Of a DNA stretch of 19,153 nucleotides, positions 7,618-14,683 are shown one piece after another. Under the pieces are notes generated by a model that did no database searches, was not told the DNA's origin, and worked only from the letters and a program-made list of their open reading frames with translations. A program made the position numbers and the translations under genes. This DNA comes from Verrucomicrobiota bacterium (GTDB lineage: Bacteria > Verrucomicrobiota > Verrucomicrobiia > Limisphaerales > UBA1100): contig JAPKDK010000025.1 in assembly GCA_028872645.1 (NCBI GenBank), forward strand, positions 1-19,153, given 5' to 3'. Numbering within the stretch: position 1 is the stretch's first letter; each line of letters begins with the position of its first letter.

Positions 7618-9513
7618 GTGAAATTTATCATCACCATTTTATTTTTGTTGTCTGCTGTCTGGGTGAGTGCAGCGGATTTGGCAAAGGTGTCATTTGAAAA
7701 GGACATCCTGCCCATTCTTGAGGAACATTGTTTCAGTTGTCACGGCGAGGGTGAGGCCAAGGGCGACTTGTCGTTGGATGGTTTCAAGACCGCTTCGGAT
7801 GTCCATCGTGGCTACAAGATTTGGGAGAAGGTTCGTAAACTCGTCCTTGCCAATGAAATGCCGCCACAGAAAAAAAAGAAACGGCCGGATGCAAAGCAGC
7901 GCGCATTGCTCACCGATTGGACACGGCACACGCTGGACACATTTTATCGCACTTCGCCGCCTGATCCCGGCCGAGTGACGGTGCGGCGGCTCAATCGCGT
8001 GGAGTACAACAACACCATCCGTGATCTGATGCGCGTGGATTTCAAGCCCGCCAAGGATTTTCCCGCCGACGATTCCGGTTACGGCTTTGATAACATTGGC
8101 GACGTGCTCACGATGTCACCATTGTTGATGGAAAAATATTTTGCGGCGGCCGAAGAAATTGCCGCAAAGGCTGTGGCTGTTTCTGATGCCGATGGACGCA
8201 TCGCTGCCACGCCGTTCCAAAAATTTCACTTTCGCTACCCCGTGCCGCTCAAGTTGCGGCGCAATGCGGCAGAGGAATTTGTGCGCACTTTTCTCACGCG
8301 CGCCTATCGGCGCCCGGTGCGAGCGGAAGAAGTGCGGCGGATGATGTTGCTGGCCAAACAAGTGGTGGACGATGGCGGCAGCTTCGAGCACGGCATCCGA
8401 ATGGCAGTTGCGGCCACCTTGGTGTCACCGCATTTTTTGTTTCGCTGGGAACTTGATGGAGCACCGAAGAACCCAAAGGCCATTCGCTCGCTTAATGAAC
8501 ACGAACTGGCTTCGCGCCTTTCGTATTTCATTTGGAACAGTATGCCCGATGACGCCTTGCTGAAACTGGTCCAGCGCGGGCATTTGCGGAAAAACTTGCC
8601 CGCGCAAATCCGACGCATGTTGCGCGATGAAAAAGCGCAATCGTTGGTGACGAATTTCACCGGTCAATGGCTGCAACTGCGCGACTTGGAAATACTTCAG
8701 CCAGACAAGCGTTTATTCGCCACATTCAACAACACTTTACGCACCGAAATGCGACGTGAAACAGAAATGCTCTTCGCCCATGTGATGCGCGATAATCGCA
8801 GTGTGGTGGATTTGTTGAACGCTGATTACACGTTCGTCAACGAGCGCTTGGCGAATTGGTACGGCCTCAAAAATGTGAAGGGCGGTCAGTTCCGGCGCGT
8901 GTCACTCAAAGGCACGCCGCGCGGCGGGGTGCTCACCCACGCAAGTGTCCTCACGCTCACTTCCGATCCCAACCGCACTTCGCCTGTGAAGCGGGGCAAA
9001 TATGTGCTCGAAAACATCCTGGGCACACCGCCCCCGCCCGCGCCGGACAACGTGCCCGAACTGGAAGCCGCCGCCGAACTCAAAGGTACCTTGCGCCAGC
9101 AAATGGTAAAGCATCGCGAAAACCCCGTGTGCGCTTCGTGCCATCAAAAGATGGATCCCATCGGGTTCGCATTTGAAAATTTTGACGCCATCGGCCGTTG
9201 GCGCACGATGGACAACGGCGAACCGATCAATGCCGCCTCCCAACTCGACAGCGGAGAAAAATTCCGCGATGCTGCCGGCCTCCGAAAAGTTCTTGCCGTG
9301 CGAAAACGCGATTTGTTCGTGCGTTGCCTCACCGAAAAAATGCTCACCTTTGCCCTTGGTCGCGGCTTGGAGTTTCACGACAAACGCGCCGTCGACGGCA
9401 TAATGAAACAAATGGAACGCGATGGGTTTAAGTTTGAAACACTTGTAATGGGTATCGTGAAAAGTTTGCCATTTGATATGAAAAGAGGAGAAGAGGGGGT
9501 AAATGACCAATGA
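7618..9513 (+). CDS. DUF1587-DUF1592-DUF1588-DUF1585 secreted cytochrome c-like protein
   Basis: The protein has 631 residues and a Sec signal (MKFIITILFLLSAVWVSAAD). The start is well fixed: an in-frame TGA at 7612-7614 lies six bases upstream of GTG 7618. GAGGA directly abuts the start codon, which is too close for a standard ribosome site. The order is a PSCyt1 heme domain with CFSCHG at 38-43 (DILPILEEHCFSCHGEGEAK), DUF1587 (TVRRLNRVEYNNTIRDL), DUF1595 (VRTFLTRAYRRPVRAEE), DUF1592 (LASRLSYFIWNSMPDDALL), DUF1588 (GGVLTHASVLTLTSDPNRTS) with a second heme site, CASCHQ at 505-510, and DUF1585 (CLTEKMLTFALGRGLEFHD). It is complete except that its last residues (GVNDQ) and stop fall in a hairpin repeat. 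It pairs with the DUF1552 gene downstream. Two hemes are predicted; electron donor and acceptor are unknown. Confidence 0.92.
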   Translation: MKFIITILFLLSAVWVSAADLAKVSFEKDILPILEEHCFSCHGEGEAKGDLSLDGFKTASDVHRGYKIWEKVRKLVLANEMPPQKKKKRPDAKQRALLTDWTRHTLDTFYRTSPPDPGRVTVRRLNRVEYNNTIRDLMRVDFKPAKDFPADDSGYGFDNIGDVLTMSPLLMEKYFAAAEEIAAKAVAVSDADGRIAATPFQKFHFRYPVPLKLRRNAAEEFVRTFLTRAYRRPVRAEEVRRMMLLAKQVVDDGGSFEHGIRMAVAATLVSPHFLFRWELDGAPKNPKAIRSLNEHELASRLSYFIWNSMPDDALLKLVQRGHLRKNLPAQIRRMLRDEKAQSLVTNFTGQWLQLRDLEILQPDKRLFATFNNTLRTEMRRETEMLFAHVMRDNRSVVDLLNADYTFVNERLANWYGLKNVKGGQFRRVSLKGTPRGGVLTHASVLTLTSDPNRTSPVKRGKYVLENILGTPPPPAPDNVPELEAAAELKGTLRQQMVKHRENPVCASCHQKMDPIGFAFENFDAIGRWRTMDNGEPINAASQLDSGEKFRDAAGLRKVLAVRKRDLFVRCLTEKMLTFALGRGLEFHDKRAVDGIMKQMERDGFKFETLVMGIVKSLPFDMKRGEEGVNDQ

Positions 9514-9577
9514 CCAAAACCCAAGGAACATCCAATTTGATTGATAATTGTGAATTGGATGTTCCTTGGGGATTGGT
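9506..9577. repeat. Long inverted repeat (hairpin) spanning the end of the cytochrome gene
   Basis: Perfect 18-bp arms at 9520-9537 (CCCAAGGAACATCCAATT) and 9553-9570 flank a 15-base AT-rich loop at 9538-9552. A further outer pair, ACCAAT at 9506-9511 with ATTGGT at 9572-9577, extends the structure with internal mismatches. The left end repeats AATGACCA twice, and a degenerate copy (ATTGGTAATTGG) lies on the right. The stop TGA at 9511-9513 is inside the element. No T-run follows the stem, so it does not look like an ordinary intrinsic terminator. It resembles dispersed REP-like intergenic repeats, but only one copy is in this window. Confidence 0.8.
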
Positions 9578-9605
9578 AATTGGAACTTGTGGATTCTTCT
9601 CAGCC

Positions 9606-9634
9606 TTGTTTTTTGAAGCATTTTGATGTAAATT
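9606..9634 (+). promoter_or_regulatory. Candidate promoter for the DUF1552 gene
   Basis: TTGTTT at 9606-9611 and TAAATT at 9629-9634 are separated by 17 bp and lie about 20 bp before the ATG at 9654. Together with the 140-bp gap and the hairpin upstream, this suggests the DUF1552 gene may have its own transcript. The box matches are only moderate. Confidence 0.3.
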
Positions 9635-9653
9635 ACGTCAGGATTAGGTAGCG

Positions 9654-10997
9654 ATGATTCGATCAACACACATTCCGCGGCGCACTTTTTTGCGTGGGCT
9701 GGGCACGGCGCTGGCATTGCCGGCTTTGGAGGCGATGCTTCCGGCGCGCGCGTTGGCCGCGGGCAGCGCGAAATTTCCCACGCGGATGGCGTTTGTTTAT
9801 ATTCCCAATGGCGTGATTCCGGAGAAGTGGCACGTGAAAGGGAAGGGGAGTGATTTTCAGTTTTCGCACATTCTCGAGCCGTTGAAGTCGCATCGCGAGG
9901 ACTTACTGATTTTCAGTGGATTGGCGCATACCAAGGCGCGGTCCAATGGCGACGGCGCGGGTGATCACGCGCGGGCCAATGCGACATTCCTCACGGGCCG
10001 CCAAGCGCGCAAAACGGCGGGGGCGGATATTCGAGTGGGTGTCTCGGTGGATCAATTGGCCGCGCAGAAAATCGGCGATAAAACGCGGTTGCCCTCGCTG
10101 GAACTCAGCAGTGACGGGCGGCGAATGTCCGGCAACTGCGATTCGGGTTACAGTTGCGCGTATCAATTTAATCTCGCGTGGAAAAGTGAGAGCACGCCCT
10201 TGCCGCCGGAGTCTGATCCACGACTGGTTTTTGAACGGCTCTTCAGTAACGGCAAGGATAGTGAACGCAAAGAGAGCAGCTTGCGGCGGGAGCGTTACAA
10301 AAAGAGCATTCTCGATTTCGTACTGGAAGACGCTAAGTCGTTGGAGAAAAAACTGGGCTACACCGACAAACGCAAGCTGGACGAATATCTGACCTCCGTG
10401 CGCGAACTCGAAAAGCGTGTGGCGGCTTCTCCCAATTCATCTGTGGATTTGCCCGAAGGCTTTAACGTGCCAGCCGGCAAGCCTCGTGATTTTGGCGCGC
10501 ACGTGCGCATGATGGGCGATATGATGGCGCTTGCCTTCCAAACTGATTCCACGCGCATAGCCACTTATCTACTGGCGCACGATGGGGATAATCGAAGCTA
10601 TCCGCACCTCGGCGTGAAGGGCGGTCATCACAGTCTCTCGCATCACCGCAACAACAGTCGCAATATTGCTGACCTCACAAAAATAAATCGTTTCCATTGC
10701 GAACTTTTCGCGCATTTTCTCGATCGGTTGAAGAGCATTAAAGAAGGTGACGAAACATTGCTCGATCACAGCATGATTGTGTACGGCGGCGCGATCGGCG
10801 ATGGCAACCGACACAGCCATCACGACTTGCCGGTGGTGCTTGCTGGGAATGCCAATGGTGCCATCCGGACGGGGCGGCATGCTGTTTATCCGCGCGAAAC
10901 GCCCATGTCGAATTTGTTCCTCAACATGCTCGATATTATGGGCGCTCCCACCCAACGCATGGGAGATAGCACGGGGCGGCTCAAAGAGTTGGCGTAG
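9654..10997 (+). CDS. Tat-exported DUF1552 family protein
   Basis: The protein has 447 residues. The N-terminus has a twin-arginine signal, PRRTFLRGLG at 8-17, then a hydrophobic stretch ending near ARALAAG. The body is DUF1552: RMAFVYIPNGVIPEKWHVKG, LLIFSGLAHTKA, GDGAGDHARANATFLTGR, YSCAYQFNLAWKSESTPLPP, DPRLVFERLF, MMGDMMALAFQTDSTRIATY, GGHHSLSHHRN, and IVYGGAIGDGNRHSHHDLP. His/Asp-rich motifs suggest a metal site. Its C-terminal layout parallels DUF1501, so it probably plays the same role for the DUF1592-type cytochrome upstream. A weak ribosome site (AGG, about eight bases upstream) may support ATG 9654. The gene ends one base from the convergent ArsR-type gene. Function unknown. Confidence 0.92.
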   Translation: MIRSTHIPRRTFLRGLGTALALPALEAMLPARALAAGSAKFPTRMAFVYIPNGVIPEKWHVKGKGSDFQFSHILEPLKSHREDLLIFSGLAHTKARSNGDGAGDHARANATFLTGRQARKTAGADIRVGVSVDQLAAQKIGDKTRLPSLELSSDGRRMSGNCDSGYSCAYQFNLAWKSESTPLPPESDPRLVFERLFSNGKDSERKESSLRRERYKKSILDFVLEDAKSLEKKLGYTDKRKLDEYLTSVRELEKRVAASPNSSVDLPEGFNVPAGKPRDFGAHVRMMGDMMALAFQTDSTRIATYLLAHDGDNRSYPHLGVKGGHHSLSHHRNNSRNIADLTKINRFHCELFAHFLDRLKSIKEGDETLLDHSMIVYGGAIGDGNRHSHHDLPVVLAGNANGAIRTGRHAVYPRETPMSNLFLNMLDIMGAPTQRMGDSTGRLKELA

Positions 10998-10998
10998 G

Positions 10999-11928
10999 TT
11001 ACTTCACAGCAGTCGCCAGCACGGTTTGAAAATACGGCGGCTCTTCTTCACGCGCGACTTCGTTGACTTCGATTTTGCGAAACTTCACGGCCTCGAGCCA
11101 TTCGTGCAATTTGTTTTGTGCAAACCCGAGCCAGCGGTCGCCGTATAATTCGCGCGCTTGCCCGAAGTCATGCTCCAATAAATCAAGAATCAAAACCCGC
11201 CCGCCCGGACGCAAGATGCGATGCGCCGCGGCGATGGCGGATTCGGGGTGCTCGGCGTGATGCAGCGCTTGGCTGAGCAGTGCCACGTCGACGCTCTTGG
11301 CGCGCAGCGGCGGGTTTTCAATATCGCCATGGCGAAACTCCAGGTTCTTGAGGCCATTTTTCTTGGCCTTGCGCTGACCGAAATTCACGATGCGTTTGGA
11401 GTTGTCCACGCAAATGACTCGGTGCGCATTGCGGGCGAGCAGTTCCGCCTGCAGCCCTTCGCCGGAGCCCAAGTCGGCAATATCCAACTGCGGCATGAGG
11501 TGCAACAGTGTCTGCGCAAACGCCTGCCACGAACGCCCAGGGCCGTACTGGCGATCAAACCGACCGGCGACTTGATTGAAATAAAGTTTCGCCTGATCAT
11601 CACGCTCAGCAAGAACGCGCTTGAGATGGGCGAGATCCGTGCTGTGCTCTAAAATTTCAACCGCCCCATTAAGCGCGATGCGCAGACATTCGGTGGCCTC
11701 GTCGGGTGCGTTCGTGTTAATGCGATAGAAATTGCGTTTGCCGTCTTTGCGTGATGCCAAAAGGCCCACTTCCTGCAACAGCCCGAGGTGCGTGGAAATG
11801 CGCGATTGGCCGAGGCTTGTAATCTGCTGTAGCTCATTGACCGACAATTCCGCGCGCTCCAGCAATGCCACGAGCCGCACGCGCGTGGCGTCTCCGAGGG
11901 CTTTCAGGCATTTGAGCGTTTGCGTCAT
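10999..11928 (-). CDS. ArsR-type regulator fused to a class I SAM-dependent methyltransferase
   Basis: The protein has 309 residues. Residues 1-75 are an ArsR-type winged helix (LKALGDATRVRLVALLERAE, then GQSRISTHLGLLQEVGLLAS as recognition region and KDGKRNFYRI as wing). The metal motif ELCVCD of ArsR/SmtB metal sensors is replaced by ELSVNE, so a metal effector is unlikely. Residues 110-309 are a Rossmann methyltransferase: motif I DIADLGSGEG at 149-158, acidic Asp175 in VICVDNS, GDIENPP at 201-207, and RILRPGGRVLILDLLEHD. It is divergent from metK-ahcY. Proteobacterial SahR, an ArsR-family regulator of the SAM cycle, is a functional precedent; direct orthology is not claimed. I infer that it senses SAM or SAH through the methyltransferase domain and controls metK-ahcY and itself. 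No Shine-Dalgarno precedes the ATG. Confidence 0.9.
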   Translation of the reverse strand: MTQTLKCLKALGDATRVRLVALLERAELSVNELQQITSLGQSRISTHLGLLQEVGLLASRKDGKRNFYRINTNAPDEATECLRIALNGAVEILEHSTDLAHLKRVLAERDDQAKLYFNQVAGRFDRQYGPGRSWQAFAQTLLHLMPQLDIADLGSGEGLQAELLARNAHRVICVDNSKRIVNFGQRKAKKNGLKNLEFRHGDIENPPLRAKSVDVALLSQALHHAEHPESAIAAAHRILRPGGRVLILDLLEHDFGQARELYGDRWLGFAQNKLHEWLEAVKFRKIEVNEVAREEEPPYFQTVLATAVK

Positions 11929-11944
11929 TGTTGATAAAAACCGG

Positions 11945-11972
11945 TTGACGGCAGGGAAATTTTATATATCAT
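11945..11972 (+). promoter_or_regulatory. Candidate sigma70-type promoter of metK-ahcY
   Basis: TTGACG at 11945-11950 and TATCAT at 11967-11972 are separated by 16 bp, a good match to a housekeeping promoter. The predicted transcript would start near 11979 and leave a leader of about 40 bases before metK. That is too short for a SAM-type riboswitch, so control is more likely by a DNA-binding protein. Confidence 0.5.
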
Positions 11973-11975
11973 CGC

Positions 11976-11983
11976 ATCCGGAT
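11976..11983. promoter_or_regulatory. Palindrome ATCCGGAT at the predicted metK transcription start
   Basis: ATCCGGAT is a perfect 8-bp palindrome and extends to 11973-11986 (CGCATCCGGATACG) with one mismatched pair. It covers the expected start of transcription, a suitable place for a repressor. A second CCGG-centred palindrome, AACCGGTT at 11939-11946, overlaps the -35 box. Either could be an operator of the ArsR-type protein encoded next door. Confidence 0.35.
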
Positions 11984-11985
11984 AC

Positions 11986-12003
11986 GTCAATGCGTAAATT
12001 GAC
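11986..12003. promoter_or_regulatory. Inverted repeat GTCAAT-N6-ATTGAC in the metK leader, candidate operator
   Basis: GTCAAT at 11986-11991 and ATTGAC at 11998-12003 are perfect inverted half-sites separated by six bases, an 18-bp dyad of the size a dimeric winged-helix protein binds. It lies just downstream of the predicted start site and 15 bp before the metK ATG. It is the best operator candidate for the divergent ArsR-methyltransferase. Confidence 0.45.
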
Positions 12004-12018
12004 TCATCCAACCTAATC

Positions 12019-13191
12019 ATGGCCAACAGTTATATTTTTTCATCTGAATCAGTCGGCGAGGGACATCCGGATAAGGTGTGTGACACCATCAGCGATGCAA
12101 TCCTTGATGCCTGTCTCGCGCAGGACAAACACAGCCGCGTGGCGTGCGAGACCTTTGTGAAAAGCAACATCGTGTGTGTCGGTGGCGAAATCACCACACG
12201 CGCGAAGTTGGATTACGAAGCGGTCATTCGCGGCGCCATTCGTGGCATCGGCTACGTGAACGACGACGATGTTTTTCATGCGGACAAAGTGTTCATCAAT
12301 AACTACCTTACCGCACAGAGCGCGGACATTGCCCAAGGCGTCGACGCCAAAGCCGCCGCCGGCAAAGCCACGGCGGAGCAGGGCGCGGGCGATCAAGGGT
12401 TGATGTTTGGCTTTGCCTGCGATGAAACGCCCGAGTTAATGCCCGCGCCGATTATGTATTCCCATCGGCTTGGCGCTCAACTCACCAAACTGCGCAAGGG
12501 AGGTGCGGCCAAGTGGCTGCGGCCCGATGCCAAGACGCAGGTTTCCATTCGCTACGAAGATAACAAACCGGTGAAAGTCACCAGCGTGGTGGTGTCCACT
12601 CAGCACACCGAAAAAGTTTCCAATAAAATCATTCGCGATTTTATCACCAAACAAGTCATCGGAAAAGTAATCCCAAAACGATTGCTCGCGCGTGACACCC
12701 AATTGCTTATCAACCCCACCGGCCGCTTCGTGGTCGGTGGCCCCGAAGGCGACAGCGGGCTCACTGGCCGCAAGATCATTGTGGATACTTACGGCGGAAT
12801 GGGACGCCATGGCGGCGGCGCGTTCAGCGGCAAAGATCCCAGCAAAGTCGATCGCAGCGCGGCATATATGGGCCGGTACGTTGCAAAGAATATCGTTGCG
12901 GCCGGATTGGCCACGCGTTGTGAAATTCAATTTGCTTACGCGATTGGTTATCCTAAACCCGTGTCGGTGCACATCGACACCTTTGGCACAAATACAGTTT
13001 CCGAAGCCAAAATTCTTCGTGCAGTAAATCGAGTGTTCAATTTCAAACCGGCGGACATTGTAAAAGAACTCAAGCTACTGAAGCCCATATATTCGCTTAC
13101 GACAAATTACGGCCACTTCGGCAAAAAGCACAAAGACATCACTTGGGAAAAAACAGATAAAGTCGCCGCCTTGAAAAAAGCAGTAAAATAA
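12019..13191 (+). CDS. metK: S-adenosylmethionine synthetase (methionine adenosyltransferase)
   Basis: The protein has 390 residues, near the usual bacterial MetK length. It makes SAM from methionine and ATP in the cytosol. Family hallmarks are all present: FSSESVGEGHPDKVCDTISD at the N-terminus (ATP-binding His and metal-binding Asp), GAGDQGLMFGFACDET, the central PTGRFVVGGPEGDSGLTGRK, and the signature GGGAFSGKDPSKVDRSAAY. The C-terminus is slightly extended and Lys-rich (DKVAALKKAVK). It lies ten bases before ahcY, so the two form an operon covering SAM synthesis and SAH removal. The ATG at 12019 has no ribosome site but gives the family's normal N-terminus. Confidence 0.98.
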   Translation: MANSYIFSSESVGEGHPDKVCDTISDAILDACLAQDKHSRVACETFVKSNIVCVGGEITTRAKLDYEAVIRGAIRGIGYVNDDDVFHADKVFINNYLTAQSADIAQGVDAKAAAGKATAEQGAGDQGLMFGFACDETPELMPAPIMYSHRLGAQLTKLRKGGAAKWLRPDAKTQVSIRYEDNKPVKVTSVVVSTQHTEKVSNKIIRDFITKQVIGKVIPKRLLARDTQLLINPTGRFVVGGPEGDSGLTGRKIIVDTYGGMGRHGGGAFSGKDPSKVDRSAAYMGRYVAKNIVAAGLATRCEIQFAYAIGYPKPVSVHIDTFGTNTVSEAKILRAVNRVFNFKPADIVKELKLLKPIYSLTTNYGHFGKKHKDITWEKTDKVAALKKAVK

Positions 13192-13201
13192 CAAAACATT
13201 T

Positions 13202-14644
13202 ATGACAACTACTTTGGAAGCATCCACCACAGATTATAAAGTGCGCGACATTGGCTTTGCCGATTTTGGCCGCAAGGAGATTGGCATTGCCGAAAAGGAA
13301 ATGCCCGGGCTCATGGCCACGCGTGAAAAGTACGGGCCCGAGCAACCGCTTGCCGGCGTGAAGGTGATGGGGTCGTTGCACATGACAATTCAGACGGCGG
13401 TGCTTATCGAAACGCTCGTGGCGCTCGGTGCGGATGTGCGGTGGTGCTCATGCAATATTTATTCGACGCAGGAACACGCGGCGGCGGCCATTGCGGCGTC
13501 TGGCGTGCCGGTGTTTGCGTGGAAAGGCGAAACGCTGGAGGAATACTGGGATTGCACTTGGAGCGCGCTCACTTGGCCCGATGGCACGGGGCCGGACCAA
13601 ATCGTGGATGATGGCGGCGACGCGACTTTGCTCATTCACAAGGGCGTGGAATTGGAGAACGGCAGTGACTGGGTAAACACTGATTCCGAAAGCGAAGAGG
13701 AAGAGGTCATCAAAAAGCTCCTCAAAAAAGTGCAGGCCAAAAAGCCGGGCCATTGGGGTCCGGTTGCCAAAGCGATGAAGGGTGTTTCCGAGGAGACGAC
13801 CACCGGCGTGCATCGTTTGTTGAAAATGGAGGAACAGGGAGAGTTGCTGTTTCAAGCAATCAACGTGAACGACTCCGTGACCAAGTCGAAGTTTGACAAC
13901 GTGTACGGCTGTCGACATTCGCTTGCCGACGGCATCAAGCGTGCGATGGATGTGCTTATCTCCGGTAAAGTGGCGATGGTGTGCGGATATGGCGACGTGG
14001 GTAAAGGTTCCTCGGCCGCGCTGGCCAATGAGCACGCGCGCGTGTTGGTTTCGGAGGTGGACCCCATCTGCGCTCTACAGGCGTGCATGGAGGGCTATCA
14101 AGTCACGACGGTTGAGGATGCGCTGCCGTTTGCGGATATTTATGTGACCACCACCGGCAACAAAGACATCATCACTGCCGATCAAATGTCGCGCATGAAA
14201 GATCAAGCCATCGTTTGCAATATCGGCCATTTCGATAATGAAATCCAAGTGGCGGCCCTCAGCGAAATGGAAGGCGTGACACGTGAGGAAATCAAGGGTG
14301 ACTCCATCCCCGGCGGCCCGGTTACGCGTTTCATTTTCCCGGATGGCCACTCAATCTATCTTTTGGCCGAAGGTCGCCTCATCAACCTCGGTTGTGCCAC
14401 GGGCCATCCGAGTTTTGTGATGTCCAACAGTTTCACCAACCAAACCATCGCGCAGATTGATATTCGGAAAAATCCGGACCGCGAAGTGGGCGTATATCGA
14501 CTCGACAAAAAGCTCGACGAGGAAGTGGCGCGACTGCACCTCGACAAGCTCGGCGCAAAGCTCACGGAGCTGTCACCGGAACAGGCCGATTACATCGGTG
14601 TTCCCGTCGAGGGGCCGTATAAGCCCGAGCATTACCGGTACTAA
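13202..14644 (+). CDS. ahcY: S-adenosylhomocysteine hydrolase
   Basis: The protein has 480 residues, the length of the bacterial form with the extra internal segment near residues 150-190 (EEEVIKKLLKKVQAKKPGHW). It splits SAH reversibly into adenosine and homocysteine, relieving product inhibition of methyltransferases, in the cytosol with bound NAD. Evidence includes the N-terminal substrate region (GSLHMTIQTAVLIETLVALG, CNIYSTQEHAAAAIAASG), NVNDSVTKSKFDNVYGCRHS, the NAD-binding Rossmann motif VCGYGDVGKGSSAAL, EVDPICALQACMEGY, GHFDNEI, and the C-terminus GPYKPEHYRY with its Lys and Tyr. It follows metK by ten bases and is closed by the terminator at 14660-14683. Confidence 0.98.
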   Translation: MTTTLEASTTDYKVRDIGFADFGRKEIGIAEKEMPGLMATREKYGPEQPLAGVKVMGSLHMTIQTAVLIETLVALGADVRWCSCNIYSTQEHAAAAIAASGVPVFAWKGETLEEYWDCTWSALTWPDGTGPDQIVDDGGDATLLIHKGVELENGSDWVNTDSESEEEEVIKKLLKKVQAKKPGHWGPVAKAMKGVSEETTTGVHRLLKMEEQGELLFQAINVNDSVTKSKFDNVYGCRHSLADGIKRAMDVLISGKVAMVCGYGDVGKGSSAALANEHARVLVSEVDPICALQACMEGYQVTTVEDALPFADIYVTTTGNKDIITADQMSRMKDQAIVCNIGHFDNEIQVAALSEMEGVTREEIKGDSIPGGPVTRFIFPDGHSIYLLAEGRLINLGCATGHPSFVMSNSFTNQTIAQIDIRKNPDREVGVYRLDKKLDEEVARLHLDKLGAKLTELSPEQADYIGVPVEGPYKPEHYRY

Positions 14645-14659
14645 ATTCATTTCAATATT

Positions 14660-14683
14660 GGCGGGCTTCGGCCCGCCTTTTTT
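14660..14683 (+). terminator. Rho-independent terminator after ahcY
   Basis: A 7-bp perfect GC stem (GGCGGGC / GCCCGCC) with a stable TTCG loop is followed by six T at 14678-14683. It begins 15 bases after the ahcY stop. The debranching-enzyme frame opens on the very next base, so that gene needs either read-through or its own promoter. TTGGCG at 14658-14663 and TTTATG at 14681-14686, 17 bp apart, could serve as one. Confidence 0.92.

Noticed and set aside
9506..9577. Hairpin as a Rho-independent terminator or a CRISPR repeat
   Set aside because: The stem is not GC-rich, no T-run follows it, and there are no regularly spaced repeats with spacers.
8902..9717. A 271-codon minus-strand open frame
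   Set aside because: It is antisense to the DUF1588/DUF1585 part of the cytochrome gene and runs across the hairpin repeat. It shows no recognisable domain.
11979..12018. Possible SAM or SAH riboswitch upstream of metK-ahcY
   Set aside because: Only about 40 bases separate the predicted transcript start from the ATG, and no multi-helix aptamer or terminator fold is visible there.
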